DNA of 41,218 nt from Streptomyces huiliensis (GTDB taxonomy: Bacteria > Actinomycetota > Actinomycetes > Streptomycetales > Streptomycetaceae). The stretch lies in NCBI RefSeq assembly GCF_020037025.1, contig NZ_JAIQLH010000112.1, positions 1-41,218 on the forward strand, given 5' to 3'. The notes under the pieces are model-generated. The model ran no database searches and was not told where the DNA came from. It saw only the letters and a program-made list of their open reading frames with translations. A program made the translations under genes and the position numbers. Shown piece by piece: positions 8,299 to 16,362 of this stretch (within the stretch, counting starts at the first letter, position 1; every line of letters begins with the position of its first letter).

Positions 8299-9045
8299 TC
8301 ACCGCTCGCGGAGGAGCGCCCCCAGCGTGGCCCCGGTCAGCCGGCGCATCTCGCGGGCGAGATGCGCCTGGTCCGCGTAGCCGCAGGTCACGGCCGCGTC
8401 GGCGAAGCGGACGCCGGCCCTGGCCAGCTCCAGCGCCCGGTTCGCCCGCAGGACACGGGCCAGCGTCTTCGGCCCGTACCCGAAGGCGTGCAGGGAGCGC
8501 CGGTGCACCTGCCGCTCGCCCAGGCCCAGCCGGGCGGCCAGCACGGACACCGGCTCGCCTTGCCGGGCGGACAGCAGGACGGCGGCCGCCACGGGGTCGT
8601 ACGCGTCCGCGGCGACCGCTCCGCCCACGACCTCCTCCAGGGCGCGCCCCGGCCGGGGCGCCTCCGCCACCCGCCGGGCGGCGAGCCGGGCCCGGCGGCC
8701 GGGCCACAGGTCCTCCAGCGGCACCCGCCGGTCGCGGAGGTCGTGCGCCCGCACCCCGAGCAGGGCCGCCCCGGTGCCGGGGAGGAAGCGCACCCCGGTG
8801 TACACGGCTCCCGGCACCGCCTCGACGAGGTGCGCCCGGGTGTCCGGCCCCGCCACGATCAGCCGGCCGTCGACCGCGATCAGGTCCATGCAGCCGTCGG
8901 GGACGACCCGCACGGGGTCGGCGGACACGTCCGCCCGGGTCCACACGACCGCCCCGGGCAGCCGGTGCGAGGGCCGCTCCCGATAGGCCGTCGGCCGGGT
9001 CGCCGGGTGAGCCGCCGGCTCCCCGTCCGCCCGCGGGTCGGCCAC
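8299..9045 (-). CDS. AraC/XylS-family transcriptional regulator
   Basis: 248 residues from GTG 9045. The N-terminal half (about 30-140) looks like the sensor domain common in short AraC regulators (VVPDGCMDLIAVDG, TGVRFLPGTGAALLGV). The C-terminal half carries two helix-turn-helix units (SVLAARLGLGERQVHRRSLHAFGYGPKTLARVLR, in segments, then FADAAVTCGYADQAHLAREMRRLTG), typical of the HTH_18 arrangement. The start overlaps the stop of the upstream zinc-ribbon gene (TAGTG), so the two are translationally coupled and probably one operon. The ligand is unknown; the obvious target candidates are its own operon and the divergent or neighbouring glutaminase gene, but no operator could be recognised. 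Confidence 0.85.
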   Translation of the reverse strand: MADPRADGEPAAHPATRPTAYRERPSHRLPGAVVWTRADVSADPVRVVPDGCMDLIAVDGRLIVAGPDTRAHLVEAVPGAVYTGVRFLPGTGAALLGVRAHDLRDRRVPLEDLWPGRRARLAARRVAEAPRPGRALEEVVGGAVAADAYDPVAAAVLLSARQGEPVSVLAARLGLGERQVHRRSLHAFGYGPKTLARVLRANRALELARAGVRFADAAVTCGYADQAHLAREMRRLTGATLGALLRER

Positions 9046-9269
9046 TAGGGAGACTCCCGCAGGTAGAGGGCTCCGCAGGAGTGGCAGATGGGGACCTTGC
9101 CGGTGCCCCAGAGGTCGACGGAGCGGACGGCCGCGCCGGAGTCGAGCTCACGGCCGCACATCCCGACCCGGCCGTCGCCCTCACGGACCACGTGCCACGT
9201 CTTGACCGCGGGATCGATGTCGTCCGGAGAGCTGCCGTCCGCGTATTCGGCGCGCAACTCGTGTTCCAT
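9045..9269 (-). CDS. Small zinc-ribbon-like protein
   Basis: 74 residues from ATG 9269, chosen because AGGAGGAGG lies 5-10 nt upstream; an in-frame longer version would add an unlikely Gly/Pro-rich leader. It is acidic at the start (MEHELRAEYADGSSPDD), then contains a WHVVREGDGRVGMCGREL beta segment and ends with ICHSCGALYL. The three cysteines plus one histidine (MCGRE and CHSC) suggest a small metal-binding fold. Its stop overlaps the AraC start. I do not recognise a characterised family; the protein could be a partner of the regulator or simply cotranscribed. Confidence 0.72.
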   Translation of the reverse strand: MEHELRAEYADGSSPDDIDPAVKTWHVVREGDGRVGMCGRELDSGAAVRSVDLWGTGKVPICHSCGALYLRESP

Positions 9270-9347
9270 ACGGCCTCCTCCTGGTTCTCCCCGTGCTCCA
9301 CGATGCGCCGGGCCCCCTGGGGACGCCACCGGCACCGGGAGCCCCCC

Positions 9348-10259
9348 TCAGAACACCGACCAGCCCGTCAGCGTGGTGAAGTGGTCCAGCGCGGCCACGC
9401 CCGCCACCGAGTTCCCGCGCGCGTCCAGCCCCGGGCTCCATACGCAGAGCGTGCAGCGCCCCGGTATGACGGCGATGATTCCGCCGCCCACCCCGCTCTT
9501 GCCCGGCAACCCCACCCGGTAGGCGAAGTCGCCGGCGGCGTCGTACGTGCCGCAGGTCAGCATCACGGCGTTGACCTGCTTCGCCTCCCGGCGCGGCAGC
9601 AGCCGGGTGCCGTCGGCGCGCAGCCCGTGGCGGGCCAGGAAGCCGCTCGCCAGGGCGAGGTCTCGGCAGCTCATCTCGATGGAGCACTGCCAGAAGTAGT
9701 GCTCCAGGACCGTGGGCACGGGGTTGTCGAGGTTGCCGTAGCTGGCCATGAAGTGGGCGAGGGCCGCGTTCCGGTCGCCGTGCTCCGACTCCGACTTCGC
9801 CACGGCGGCGTCGAAGGACACATCCGGGTTCCCGCTCTCGGCGCGCAGGAACTCCAGCATCGTGGCGCTGGCGTCGCCCGTCAGCGTCTGCAGCCGGTCG
9901 GTGACGACCAGCGCCCCCGCGTTGATGAACGGATTGCGTGGAATGCCGTTCTCGTATTCGAGCTGCACCAGGGAGTTGAAGGCATTTCCGGACGGCTCCG
10001 TTCCGACCCGCTCCCAAATCTTGTCCCCGCCCTCGGCCAGGACGAGGGCGAGCCCGAAGGCCTTGGAGATCGACTGCACGGAGAACGGCCGCTCCCAGCC
10101 CCCCACCCCGTAGACGCCCCCGGTGACGTCGGCGACCGCCATCCCGAACTGGCCCGTGTCCATCCCCGCCAGGGCCGGGATGTACTGGGCGGCCTGACCG
10201 CGGCCCACCAGCGGGCGCGCGAACGCGGCTACCTCTTCGAGGACGGCCTGGTAGTCCAC
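9348..10259 (-). CDS. glsA: Glutaminase (serine-dependent, beta-lactamase-like fold)
   Basis: Converts L-glutamine to L-glutamate and ammonia in the cytoplasm. 303 residues from GTG 10259 (MDYQAVLEEV). The SxxK catalytic motif is Ser63-Ile-Ser-Lys66 in FSVQSISKAFGLAL; other family blocks are GTEPSGNAFNS, NGIPRNPFINAGALV, MASYGNLDNPV, and VGLPGKSGVGGGIIAV near the C-terminus. Length is that of bacterial GlsA/YbaS enzymes. The frame is open much further upstream, but conservation begins at this GTG and a GAAAG lies about 9 nt before it. It is divergent from the PLP-enzyme gene across a 184-bp gap. Confidence 0.92.
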   Translation of the reverse strand: MDYQAVLEEVAAFARPLVGRGQAAQYIPALAGMDTGQFGMAVADVTGGVYGVGGWERPFSVQSISKAFGLALVLAEGGDKIWERVGTEPSGNAFNSLVQLEYENGIPRNPFINAGALVVTDRLQTLTGDASATMLEFLRAESGNPDVSFDAAVAKSESEHGDRNAALAHFMASYGNLDNPVPTVLEHYFWQCSIEMSCRDLALASGFLARHGLRADGTRLLPRREAKQVNAVMLTCGTYDAAGDFAYRVGLPGKSGVGGGIIAVIPGRCTLCVWSPGLDARGNSVAGVAALDHFTTLTGWSVF

Positions 10260-10443
10260 TGGCGTGCGCTTTCTGTCTCCGAACCGGCATACGACGTCCG
10301 GCCTGCGGCCGAATCGGCTCGCACGATATCCGAACACCCCGACAGCCTGCGAACTTTTCGGTACAACAGGGCCATTCAGGCGTATACGACAGGACTGACG
10401 GCCGGGAAGCACGTGACGTCCGGGCCTCGCCGACAATGGAAGC

Positions 10444-11391
10444 GTGACCGGCCCGTCCCCCCTCGCCTCTCCCGCGCCCCTGGACCCCGCCGCCCTGCGG
10501 CCCAGGCTGCCGTCCCCCGTCGTCGAACTGGCCGACGAGCGCTTCGCCCGCCGCGGCGTACGACTGCTGCTCAAGCGGGACGATCTGATACATCCCCGGC
10601 TGCCCGGCAACAAGTGGCGCAAGCTGGAGCCCAACCTGCGGGCCGCCTCGGCCGCCGGCCGGTCCACGCTGTTCACCTTCGGGGGCGCCTACTCCAACCA
10701 CCTGCGGGCCACCGCCGCCGCGGGCCGCCTCCTCGGCTTCACCACCATCGGCGTCGTCCGCGGCGACGAACTCGCGGACCGGCCGCTGAACTGGTCGCTG
10801 GCCCGCTGCGCGGCCGACGGCATGCGCCTCCGCTTCGTCGACCGGGCCACCTACCGGCGCAAGACCGACCCGGAGGTCCTGGCCGCCCTCGGGGCGGACG
10901 GCTGCCACGTCGTCCCCGAGGGCGGCAGTAACGCCGCCGCCGTCCACGGCTGCGCGGAGCTCGGCCGCGAGCTGCGCGCCGTCCTCGGCCCGGGGGACGT
11001 CGCCGCCGTCGCCTGCGGCACGGGCGGGACGCTCGCCGGGCTGGCCGCCGGGCTCGGCGAGGGGACGCGAGCCCTCGGCTTCCCCGTGCTCAAGGGCGGC
11101 TTCCTGGGCGCGGAGGTCGAGCGGCTGCAGACCGCGGCGTTCGGCGGCCGCCGGGGCGACTGGTCGCTGGACGACCGCTTCCACGGCGGCGGTTACGCCC
11201 GCACCACGCCCGAGATGGATGCCTTCGCGGACGACTTCGCCGCCCGCCACGGCCTGCCGCCGGAACGGCTGTACGTGGCCAAGGCGCTGTACGGCCTGAC
11301 GAAACTTGCCGAGGAAGGGGCGTTCGCGCCGGGCACGACGGTCGCCGCCGTCATCACGGGCGGCCCCGACCCCGAGCCGGATCCGGCGTAG
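10444..11391 (+). CDS. PLP-dependent enzyme of the ACC deaminase / D-cysteine desulfhydrase family
   Basis: 315 residues from GTG 10444. Fold type II PLP enzyme that opens ACC or removes H2S from D-cysteine. Key segments: LLKRDDLIHPRLPGNKWRKLEPNL, holding the PLP-binding lysine in GNKWRK; FTFGGAYSNHLRA, the carboxylate-binding loop; and ACGTGGTLAGLAAGL, the phosphate-binding glycine loop. All catalytic features look intact. The sequence does not separate ACC deaminase from D-cysteine desulfhydrase; in Streptomyces the latter or an unassigned activity is at least as likely. It is divergent from glsA, with no obvious metabolic link apart from amino-acid nitrogen release. Confidence 0.85.
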   Translation: MTGPSPLASPAPLDPAALRPRLPSPVVELADERFARRGVRLLLKRDDLIHPRLPGNKWRKLEPNLRAASAAGRSTLFTFGGAYSNHLRATAAAGRLLGFTTIGVVRGDELADRPLNWSLARCAADGMRLRFVDRATYRRKTDPEVLAALGADGCHVVPEGGSNAAAVHGCAELGRELRAVLGPGDVAAVACGTGGTLAGLAAGLGEGTRALGFPVLKGGFLGAEVERLQTAAFGGRRGDWSLDDRFHGGGYARTTPEMDAFADDFAARHGLPPERLYVAKALYGLTKLAEEGAFAPGTTVAAVITGGPDPEPDPA

Positions 11392-11456
11392 GAGGCGGCC
11401 CGCGCGCGACCCGCCCGGCTCCCTCTCCTTCCCGGTGGCTCCGAGGCGCCGACCGT

Positions 11457-13058
11457 TCATTCCGCCGCCTCCTCCCGGTACGCCGCGGCCTCCTCCAGGT
11501 CCAGCCGCCGCAGCAGCGTCCGCAGCATCTCGTCGTCGATGCGCCGCGCGTCGCGCAGGGCCACGAAGACCTCGCGCTCGGCCTCGATGACCTCCCGGGT
11601 CAACCGCCGGTAGGTGTCGTCCGCCGACTCCCCGGTGGTCTCGTGCACGGCGCCCAGCCGCTCCCACACCGCGTTGCGGCGGCGCTCCAGCACGGCGCGC
11701 AACCGGTCGGCGAGCGGGTGGGGCAGGGCGTTGCGGTCGTCGGCGAGGAGTTCGTCGAGCCGGCGCTCCGCGGCGGTGGAGGCCTCGCTCTGCGCCTGCG
11801 CCTCGGCGAGGGTGGCGGACCGGGCGTCGCGGCCCGGCAGCCGGAGCAGGCGGATGAGCGGGGGCAGGGTGAGCCCCTGTACGACGAGGGTTCCGATCAC
11901 GGTGGTGAAGGTGAGGAACAGCACCAGGTTGCGTGCCGGGAAGGCACTTCCGTCGTGAGTGGAGACGGGGATGGAGAAGGCGATCGCCAGCGAGACGACC
12001 CCGCGCATCCCCGCCCAGCCCACGACGAAGGCGCCGCGGGCGGTGGTCTCCCGCTCCCGTTCGCGGATCCGCGCGGACAGCAGCCGCGGCAGGAACGTGG
12101 CCGGATAGACCCAGAGGAAGCGGGCGACCACCACGGCGAGGAAGACGACGGCGGCGTACCAGGCGGCCTCCCCCATTCCGTATTCGCCCAGCCCGCCCAC
12201 CACGACGCGAAGTTGAAGACCGATCAGGGCGAAGACGGCGGACTCCAGGACGAAGGCGACCATCTTCCACACGGCCGCCTCCTGAAGCCGGGTGGCGAAG
12301 TCCACCTGCCAGGAGCGGTGTCCGAGATAGAGGCCGACCACCACGACGGCGAGCACGCCGGACGCCCCGACCTGTTCCGCGGCGGTGTAGGCGGCGAAGG
12401 GGATGAGGAGGGAAAGGGTGTTCTGCAGCAGCGGGTCGCGCAGCCGTTTGCGCAGCCAGTGCAGCGGCACCATGAGGACGAGACCGACCCCGACGCCGCC
12501 CAGCGCCGCCACCGCGAACTCCCGGACGCCGCCCGCCCAGGTGGCGCCCTCGCCGACCGCGGCGGCGAGGGCCACCTTGTACGCGGTGATGGCGGTGGCG
12601 TCGTTCACCAGGGACTCGCCTTGGAGGATCGTGGTGATGCGCGACGGCAGGCCCAGCCGGCGGGCGATGGCGGTCGCGGCGACCGCGTCGGGCGGGGCCA
12701 CGACGGCGCCGAGGACGAGCGCCGCCGTCAACGGCAGGCCGGGCACCACCAGAAAGGCGGTACAGCCGACGGCGAGCGCGGCGAAGAGCACATAACCGAC
12801 CGAGAGCAGGGCCACGGGGCGGGCGTTGGCGCGCAGGTCGAGATACGAGCTGTCGAGCGCGGCGGTGTGCAGCAGCGGCGGCAGTACCAGGGGCAGCACG
12901 ATGTCCGGATCGAGGGTGTAGTCCGGCACGCCCGGCAGGTACGACGCGGCGAGCCCCGCCGCGACCAGGAGCAGCGGCGCGGACACGGGGGTGCGGCGGG
13001 CGGCGCCCGCGACGGCGGCACTCCCGGCCACCAGCACCAGCAGTGGCATCACGTCCAT
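11457..13058 (-). CDS. Na+/H+ antiporter, CPA1 family
   Basis: Electroneutral monovalent cation/proton antiporter in the cytoplasmic membrane. 533 residues from ATG 13058 (GGCGGGAA upstream). About 12 hydrophobic segments occupy residues 4-395. The family core is clear: VAPPDAVAATAIARRLGLP, then ILQGESLVNDATA, the ion-site helix with the conserved ND pair. After the last helix is a hydrophilic C-terminal tail of about 130 residues rich in Arg, Glu and Ala, probably helical and regulatory. The gene starts 48 bp from the divergent UBP zinc-finger gene. Whether it prefers Na+, K+ or both cannot be read from the sequence. Confidence 0.92.
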   Translation of the reverse strand: MDVMPLLVLVAGSAAVAGAARRTPVSAPLLLVAAGLAASYLPGVPDYTLDPDIVLPLVLPPLLHTAALDSSYLDLRANARPVALLSVGYVLFAALAVGCTAFLVVPGLPLTAALVLGAVVAPPDAVAATAIARRLGLPSRITTILQGESLVNDATAITAYKVALAAAVGEGATWAGGVREFAVAALGGVGVGLVLMVPLHWLRKRLRDPLLQNTLSLLIPFAAYTAAEQVGASGVLAVVVVGLYLGHRSWQVDFATRLQEAAVWKMVAFVLESAVFALIGLQLRVVVGGLGEYGMGEAAWYAAVVFLAVVVARFLWVYPATFLPRLLSARIRERERETTARGAFVVGWAGMRGVVSLAIAFSIPVSTHDGSAFPARNLVLFLTFTTVIGTLVVQGLTLPPLIRLLRLPGRDARSATLAEAQAQSEASTAAERRLDELLADDRNALPHPLADRLRAVLERRRNAVWERLGAVHETTGESADDTYRRLTREVIEAEREVFVALRDARRIDDEMLRTLLRRLDLEEAAAYREEAAE

Positions 13059-13106
13059 CGTTTCCCGCCCATGTCCATCCCGTCCTCACCTTCTAACCTG
13101 GCCATC

Positions 13107-13370
13107 ATGATCGAGTGCCCGCACCGCGCCGAGCTGCCGCGCCCCGAGCCTGCCCCGCTAAGCGAGACCTGCCCCGAGTGCGCCGCGGCCGGCAGCCATC
13201 CCGTCCAGCTCCGGTTGTGCCTGACGTGCGGGCACGTCGGGTGCTGCGACTCGTCGCCGCACCGGCACGCCACCACGCACTACGAGCAGACCGGCCACGC
13301 GGTGATGCGCAGCTTCGAGCCGGGCGAGTCCTGGCGCTGGTGCTATGTCGACCAGCGCCTGCTGCCTTGA
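13107..13370 (+). CDS. UBP-type zinc-finger domain protein
   Basis: 87 residues from ATG 13107. The whole protein is a single UBP-type zinc finger, a fold that in eukaryotes binds the ubiquitin C-terminus. Zinc ligands: CPH at residues 4-6, CPEC, the block CLTCGHVGCCDSSPHRHATTHYEQTGH (in segments), and the closing motif SWRWCYVD. Bacteria of this group lack ubiquitin, so the ligand is unknown; a free C-terminal peptide is a reasonable guess. It lies head to head with the CPA1 antiporter gene (48 bp between starts), which suggests shared control. Confidence 0.85.
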   Translation: MIECPHRAELPRPEPAPLSETCPECAAAGSHPVQLRLCLTCGHVGCCDSSPHRHATTHYEQTGHAVMRSFEPGESWRWCYVDQRLLP

Positions 13371-13477
13371 TGCTCCCCGGCGTCCGCTCGAACGTCCCCC
13401 TGATCCGACCCCGACGCATCCCTGAGATTCCGACCCTGAGCCGGGTCGGTGCCCGGGGCGCTGTCGGTGCCGCCCGC

Positions 13478-13490
13478 TAGCATGCACGCA
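13478..13490 (+). promoter_or_regulatory. -10 element for leaderless acetyltransferase mRNA
   Basis: TAGCAT at 13478-13483 fits the Streptomyces -10 consensus TAGNNT and sits 7 nt before ATG 13490, where transcription would begin at or next to the start codon. No Shine-Dalgarno or clear -35 is present. Confidence 0.4.
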
Positions 13491-14047
13491 TGATCCGATC
13501 CGCGACGCCCGCCGACGTTCCCGTCCTGCACGCGATGATTCGTGAACTCGCGGCGTACGAAAGGGCGCTGGGCTCCGCGCGGGCGACCGAGGAGCAGCTG
13601 CGCGAGGCGCTCTTCGGCGCGCACCCCGCGGTCTTCGCCCTGATAGCGGAGAGTGACGGCCTCGGAGCGGGGGTTACGGAGGGCAGCACGGCCTCGGCGG
13701 GCGAACCGGTGGGTTTCGCGCTGTGGTTCCGCAACTTCTCCACCTGGACGGGCACGCACGGTGTTTATCTGGAGGACCTCTACGTGCGGCCCGCCGCGCG
13801 CGGCGGCGGGTACGGCCGGGCGCTGCTCGCCGAGCTGGCCCGAATCTGCGTGGAGCGCGGCTACCAACGTTTCGAATGGTCAGTACTGGACTGGAACGAA
13901 CCGTCGATCCGCTTCTACGCGTCACTCGGCGCGGAGCCCATGGACGAATGGACGGTGCACCGGATATCGGGTGAACCGCTCCACGCCCTTGCGGCACTCG
14001 CGCAGAGTGACGAAAATCCCAACAGGGCGACCTCTCTTTCGATTTGA
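13490..14047 (+). CDS. GNAT-family N-acetyltransferase (diamine/spermidine acetyltransferase-like)
   Basis: 185 residues from ATG 13490. GNAT enzymes move an acetyl group from acetyl-CoA to an amine. The order of blocks follows the SSAT/thialysine acetyltransferase branch: FALWFRNFSTWTGTHGVYLEDLYV, with the acetyl-CoA loop RPAARGGGYGRALL (R/Q-x-x-G-x-G/A pattern), then RFEWSVLDWNEPSIRFY and a C-terminal EWTVHRI. These segments are diagnostic of that branch. The substrate could be a polyamine or a lysine analogue. The mRNA is probably leaderless. Next gene downstream is the anti-sigma gene, 198 bp away with a hairpin between, so it is likely a separate unit. Confidence 0.87.
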   Translation: MIRSATPADVPVLHAMIRELAAYERALGSARATEEQLREALFGAHPAVFALIAESDGLGAGVTEGSTASAGEPVGFALWFRNFSTWTGTHGVYLEDLYVRPAARGGGYGRALLAELARICVERGYQRFEWSVLDWNEPSIRFYASLGAEPMDEWTVHRISGEPLHALAALAQSDENPNRATSLSI

Positions 14048-14075
14048 GACCGCAAGCCCCTAGCCACTTTCCGTG

Positions 14076-14094
14076 CTCATGGGCTTACCATGAG
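14076..14094. repeat. 7-bp inverted repeat before the anti-sigma/sigma operon
   Basis: CTCATGG (14076-14082), 5-nt loop GCTTA, CCATGAG (14088-14094). It could be a short terminator for the acetyltransferase gene or an operator for the sigma operon. AGTGA immediately after it resembles a BldD half-site, but no partner half-site was found at normal spacing. Confidence 0.4.
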
Positions 14095-14245
14095 TGACAG
14101 TCGTGGGCCTGCGGCGCGGACCTCCAGATCGCGATAGCGTCGCAGCCGGAAATGTGCCGCGGCGGCCTTGTGCCATCCTCTCCCGGAGGGTGCACGGCCG
14201 ACGCCCGTCAAAGCTCAAGAAGCTTGTGTCACCTTGGAGGTGAGG

Positions 14246-14662
14246 GTGTCCCCCATCGCAGGCGAGTCCGGGGCGACCCAGGACTTCGTGGAAGTCCGGC
14301 TGCCCGCTGCGGGTGCCTACTTGTCGGTGCTGCGGACGGCGACAGCCGGTCTCGCGGCCCGACTGGACTTCACCCTCGACGAAATCGAGGATCTCCGCAT
14401 CGCCGTCGACGAGGCGTGCGCGATCCTCCTGCAACAGGCCGTGCCCGGCTCCGTACTGAGCTGCGTCTTCCGCCTCGTCGGCGACGCGCTCCGGGTGACG
14501 GTCTCGGCACCCACCACGGACGGCCGCGCGCCCGAGCGCGACACCTTCGCCTGGACGGTACTCTCCGCCCTGGCCGGCGAGGTGGACTCCACCGTCGCGG
14601 ACGACCGCACGGTCAGCATCAGCCTGCACAAGAAGCGCGGCGCCGGCCCCGGGCAGCCGTGA
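14246..14662 (+). CDS. Anti-sigma factor, RsbW-type kinase fold (UshX/RshA/PrsH-like)
   Basis: 138 residues from GTG 14246, selected because GGAGG lies 5 nt upstream; an upstream TTG at 14168 is in frame but has no support. It is a GHKL-fold anti-sigma factor of the RsbW group: the N-box region reads FTLDEIEDLRIAVDEACAILL, followed by LRVTVSAPT and a C-terminal strand VSISLHKKR. Such proteins hold a SigB-type sigma factor inactive until an anti-sigma antagonist displaces it. The gene is 16 nt upstream of the sigma gene, forming the expected pair. In S. coelicolor the corresponding anti-sigma partner of SigH is called UshX/PrsH (memory, not searched). Confidence 0.87.
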   Translation: MSPIAGESGATQDFVEVRLPAAGAYLSVLRTATAGLAARLDFTLDEIEDLRIAVDEACAILLQQAVPGSVLSCVFRLVGDALRVTVSAPTTDGRAPERDTFAWTVLSALAGEVDSTVADDRTVSISLHKKRGAGPGQP

Positions 14663-14678
14663 CGGAAGAGGGGGCTCC

Positions 14679-15602
14679 GTGAGTACTGCATCGTCGCGGG
14701 AAGTACGCACCCCGGCCATCCCGCATCAGTCCGCCCGGCACCATCCGGGGAACGCGGCGGCTCTGGAGCCGGACGAGGCGAGTGACCGACCGGAGCGGGC
14801 GGACCACATGGATCAGCAGGACCAGCAGCGGCAGCCGCACTCCCAGCCGCAGGATCGCAGTGGAGCGCGCGCCCTGTTCACCCGGTTGCGTTCGCTGCCC
14901 GACGGCTCCCCGGAGCGGGCGGAGCTGCGCAACCACCTGGTGCGGATGCACCTGCCGCTGGTCGAGCACCTGGCGCGGCGGTTCCGCAACCGCGGCGAAC
15001 CGCTCGACGACCTGACCCAGGTCGCCACCATCGGCCTGATCAAGTCCGTGGACCGCTTCGACCCGGACCGGGGCGTGGAGTTCTCCACCTACGCCACCCC
15101 CACGGTCGTCGGCGAGATCAAGCGGCACTTCCGGGACAAGGGATGGGCGGTCCGCGTGCCGCGCCGGCTCCAGGAGCTGCGGCTGTCGCTGACCACCGCC
15201 ACCGCGGAGCTCTCCCAGCGGCACGGCCGCGCGCCCACGGTCCACGAGCTGGCCGAGCAGCTCGGCATCTCGGAGGAGGAGGTGCTGGAGGGCCTGGAGT
15301 CGGCCAACGCGTACAGCACGCTCTCCCTCGACGTGCCGGACACGGACGACGAGTCGCCCGCCGTCGCCGACACCCTCGGCGCGGAGGACGAGGCCCTGGA
15401 GGGCGTCGAGTACCGCGAGTCCCTCAAGCCCCTGCTGGAGGACCTGCCCCCACGCGAGAAGAAGATCCTTCTGCTGCGGTTCTTCGGCAACATGACACAG
15501 TCGCAGATCGCTCAGGAGGTCGGCATCTCCCAGATGCACGTCTCCCGGCTGCTCGCCCGCACCCTCGCGCAGCTCCGCGAGCGCCTGCTCGTCGAGGAGT
15601 AG
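14679..15602 (+). CDS. sigH: RNA polymerase sigma factor, SigB/SigF family (SigH-like)
   Basis: 307 residues from GTG 14679, with GAGGGGG upstream. After a low-complexity N-terminal extension of about 65 residues (Gln/Asp-rich), region 2 reads HLARRFRNRGEPLDDLTQVA then IGLIKSVDRFDPDRGVEF (core and -10 recognition), with YATPTVVGEIKRHFRDKGW; region 3 is RRLQELRLSLTTATAEL; region 4 ends with FFGNMTQSQIAQEVGISQMHV, the -35 recognition helix. An internal ATG at 14808 (MDQQDQQ) could give a shorter form; S. coelicolor SigH is known to exist as several size isoforms. The preceding anti-sigma gene supports partner-switch control. Position beside wblE and the lipid kinase matches SigH rather than other SigB paralogues. 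Confidence 0.88.
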   Translation: MSTASSREVRTPAIPHQSARHHPGNAAALEPDEASDRPERADHMDQQDQQRQPHSQPQDRSGARALFTRLRSLPDGSPERAELRNHLVRMHLPLVEHLARRFRNRGEPLDDLTQVATIGLIKSVDRFDPDRGVEFSTYATPTVVGEIKRHFRDKGWAVRVPRRLQELRLSLTTATAELSQRHGRAPTVHELAEQLGISEEEVLEGLESANAYSTLSLDVPDTDDESPAVADTLGAEDEALEGVEYRESLKPLLEDLPPREKKILLLRFFGNMTQSQIAQEVGISQMHVSRLLARTLAQLRERLLVEE

Positions 15603-15754
15603 CCGCCCACCCGGCGGACGCCGGGGACATCAGGCGCCGGACGAGGAGACCGGACGCCACGGAGGAGGGCCCGGCCCGTCCCCGGTGCGGCACGACCCTC
15701 CCGCGCCGGACGCGCCGGCGCCCCGGACCGGTGTGCGGGCCGCCGCGCGCCCGC

Positions 15755-16240
15755 TCAGGACTCCCGGGGACCGATGCCCAGCGCCTCGGTCGCCGTCGGG
15801 TTCACCAGCAGCCCCAGCGTGACCACGGCCACGACCGCCAGCAGCACACCCGCCGCGATCAACCCGCCGCCTCCGTTGTACAGCGACCAGGCGACGGGGA
15901 ACGCCACGAGCTGGGTGATGAGCGCGGGCCCCCGGCTCCAGCGCCGGCGCAGCAGCAGGCCGCGGGCCGCCGCCAGCGGCAGCAGGGCCAGCGCGACCAT
16001 GGTCGCCCCGCCCGTCACCGCCTGCCGCGGGCTGTCCGGCTTCCCGAGCAACCCCATGACCAGGATGTACAGCCCCCCGACCAGCAGGGCCAGCCCCTCC
16101 AGGCCGGCCAGCGCGGCGGCGGCCGTCAACCGGGCGGGCCGCGGACCGGCCGGCTCCGGGACGTCGGGTGCCTTGCTCCCGCCGCCCTCGGGGGCGGTGC
16201 TCTTACGGGCGGACTTCGACGCGGACTGCTTGCTGCTCAC
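15755..16240 (-). CDS. Small integral membrane protein
   Basis: 161 residues from GTG 16240. The N-terminal about 40 residues are hydrophilic and Lys/Ser/Pro-rich (SSKQSASKSARKS), followed by four hydrophobic segments: LTAAAALAGLEGLALLVGGL, GATMVALALLPLAAARGLLL, PALITQLVAFPVAWSLY, and LIAAGVLLAVVAVVTLGLLV. I know no function; similar proteins sit at this position in other Streptomyces between sigH and the diacylglycerol-kinase gene. It is convergent with sigH and divergent from the kinase gene (121 bp apart). Confidence 0.75.
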   Translation of the reverse strand: MSSKQSASKSARKSTAPEGGGSKAPDVPEPAGPRPARLTAAAALAGLEGLALLVGGLYILVMGLLGKPDSPRQAVTGGATMVALALLPLAAARGLLLRRRWSRGPALITQLVAFPVAWSLYNGGGGLIAAGVLLAVVAVVTLGLLVNPTATEALGIGPRES

Positions 16241-16348
16241 CCCAGCAGGGTAGCCCCGCCCCGTCCCGGCCGGTCGCGTCCGGGCGATCCGGCGACGCGG
16301 GCGGCCGGGACGGCGAGACCTGAGGTGGGTCGTGTACCGACAGGTAGG

Positions 16349-16362
16349 TAGGCTGGCGCGCA
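16349..16362 (+). promoter_or_regulatory. -10 element for leaderless lipid-kinase mRNA
   Basis: TAGGCT at 16349-16354, 7 nt before ATG 16362, fits TAGNNT; no Shine-Dalgarno is present. A clear -35 was not found. Confidence 0.4.

Noticed and set aside
6264..10931. Very long open frame on the plus strand (over 1500 codons)
   Set aside because: It overlaps phoA, the FabH-like gene, AraC and glsA in another frame, is Arg/Pro/Gly-rich with no domain, and is an artefact of high-GC third positions.
9181..13089. Very long open frame on the minus strand
   Set aside because: It is out of frame with the well-supported glsA and antiporter genes and has low-complexity composition.
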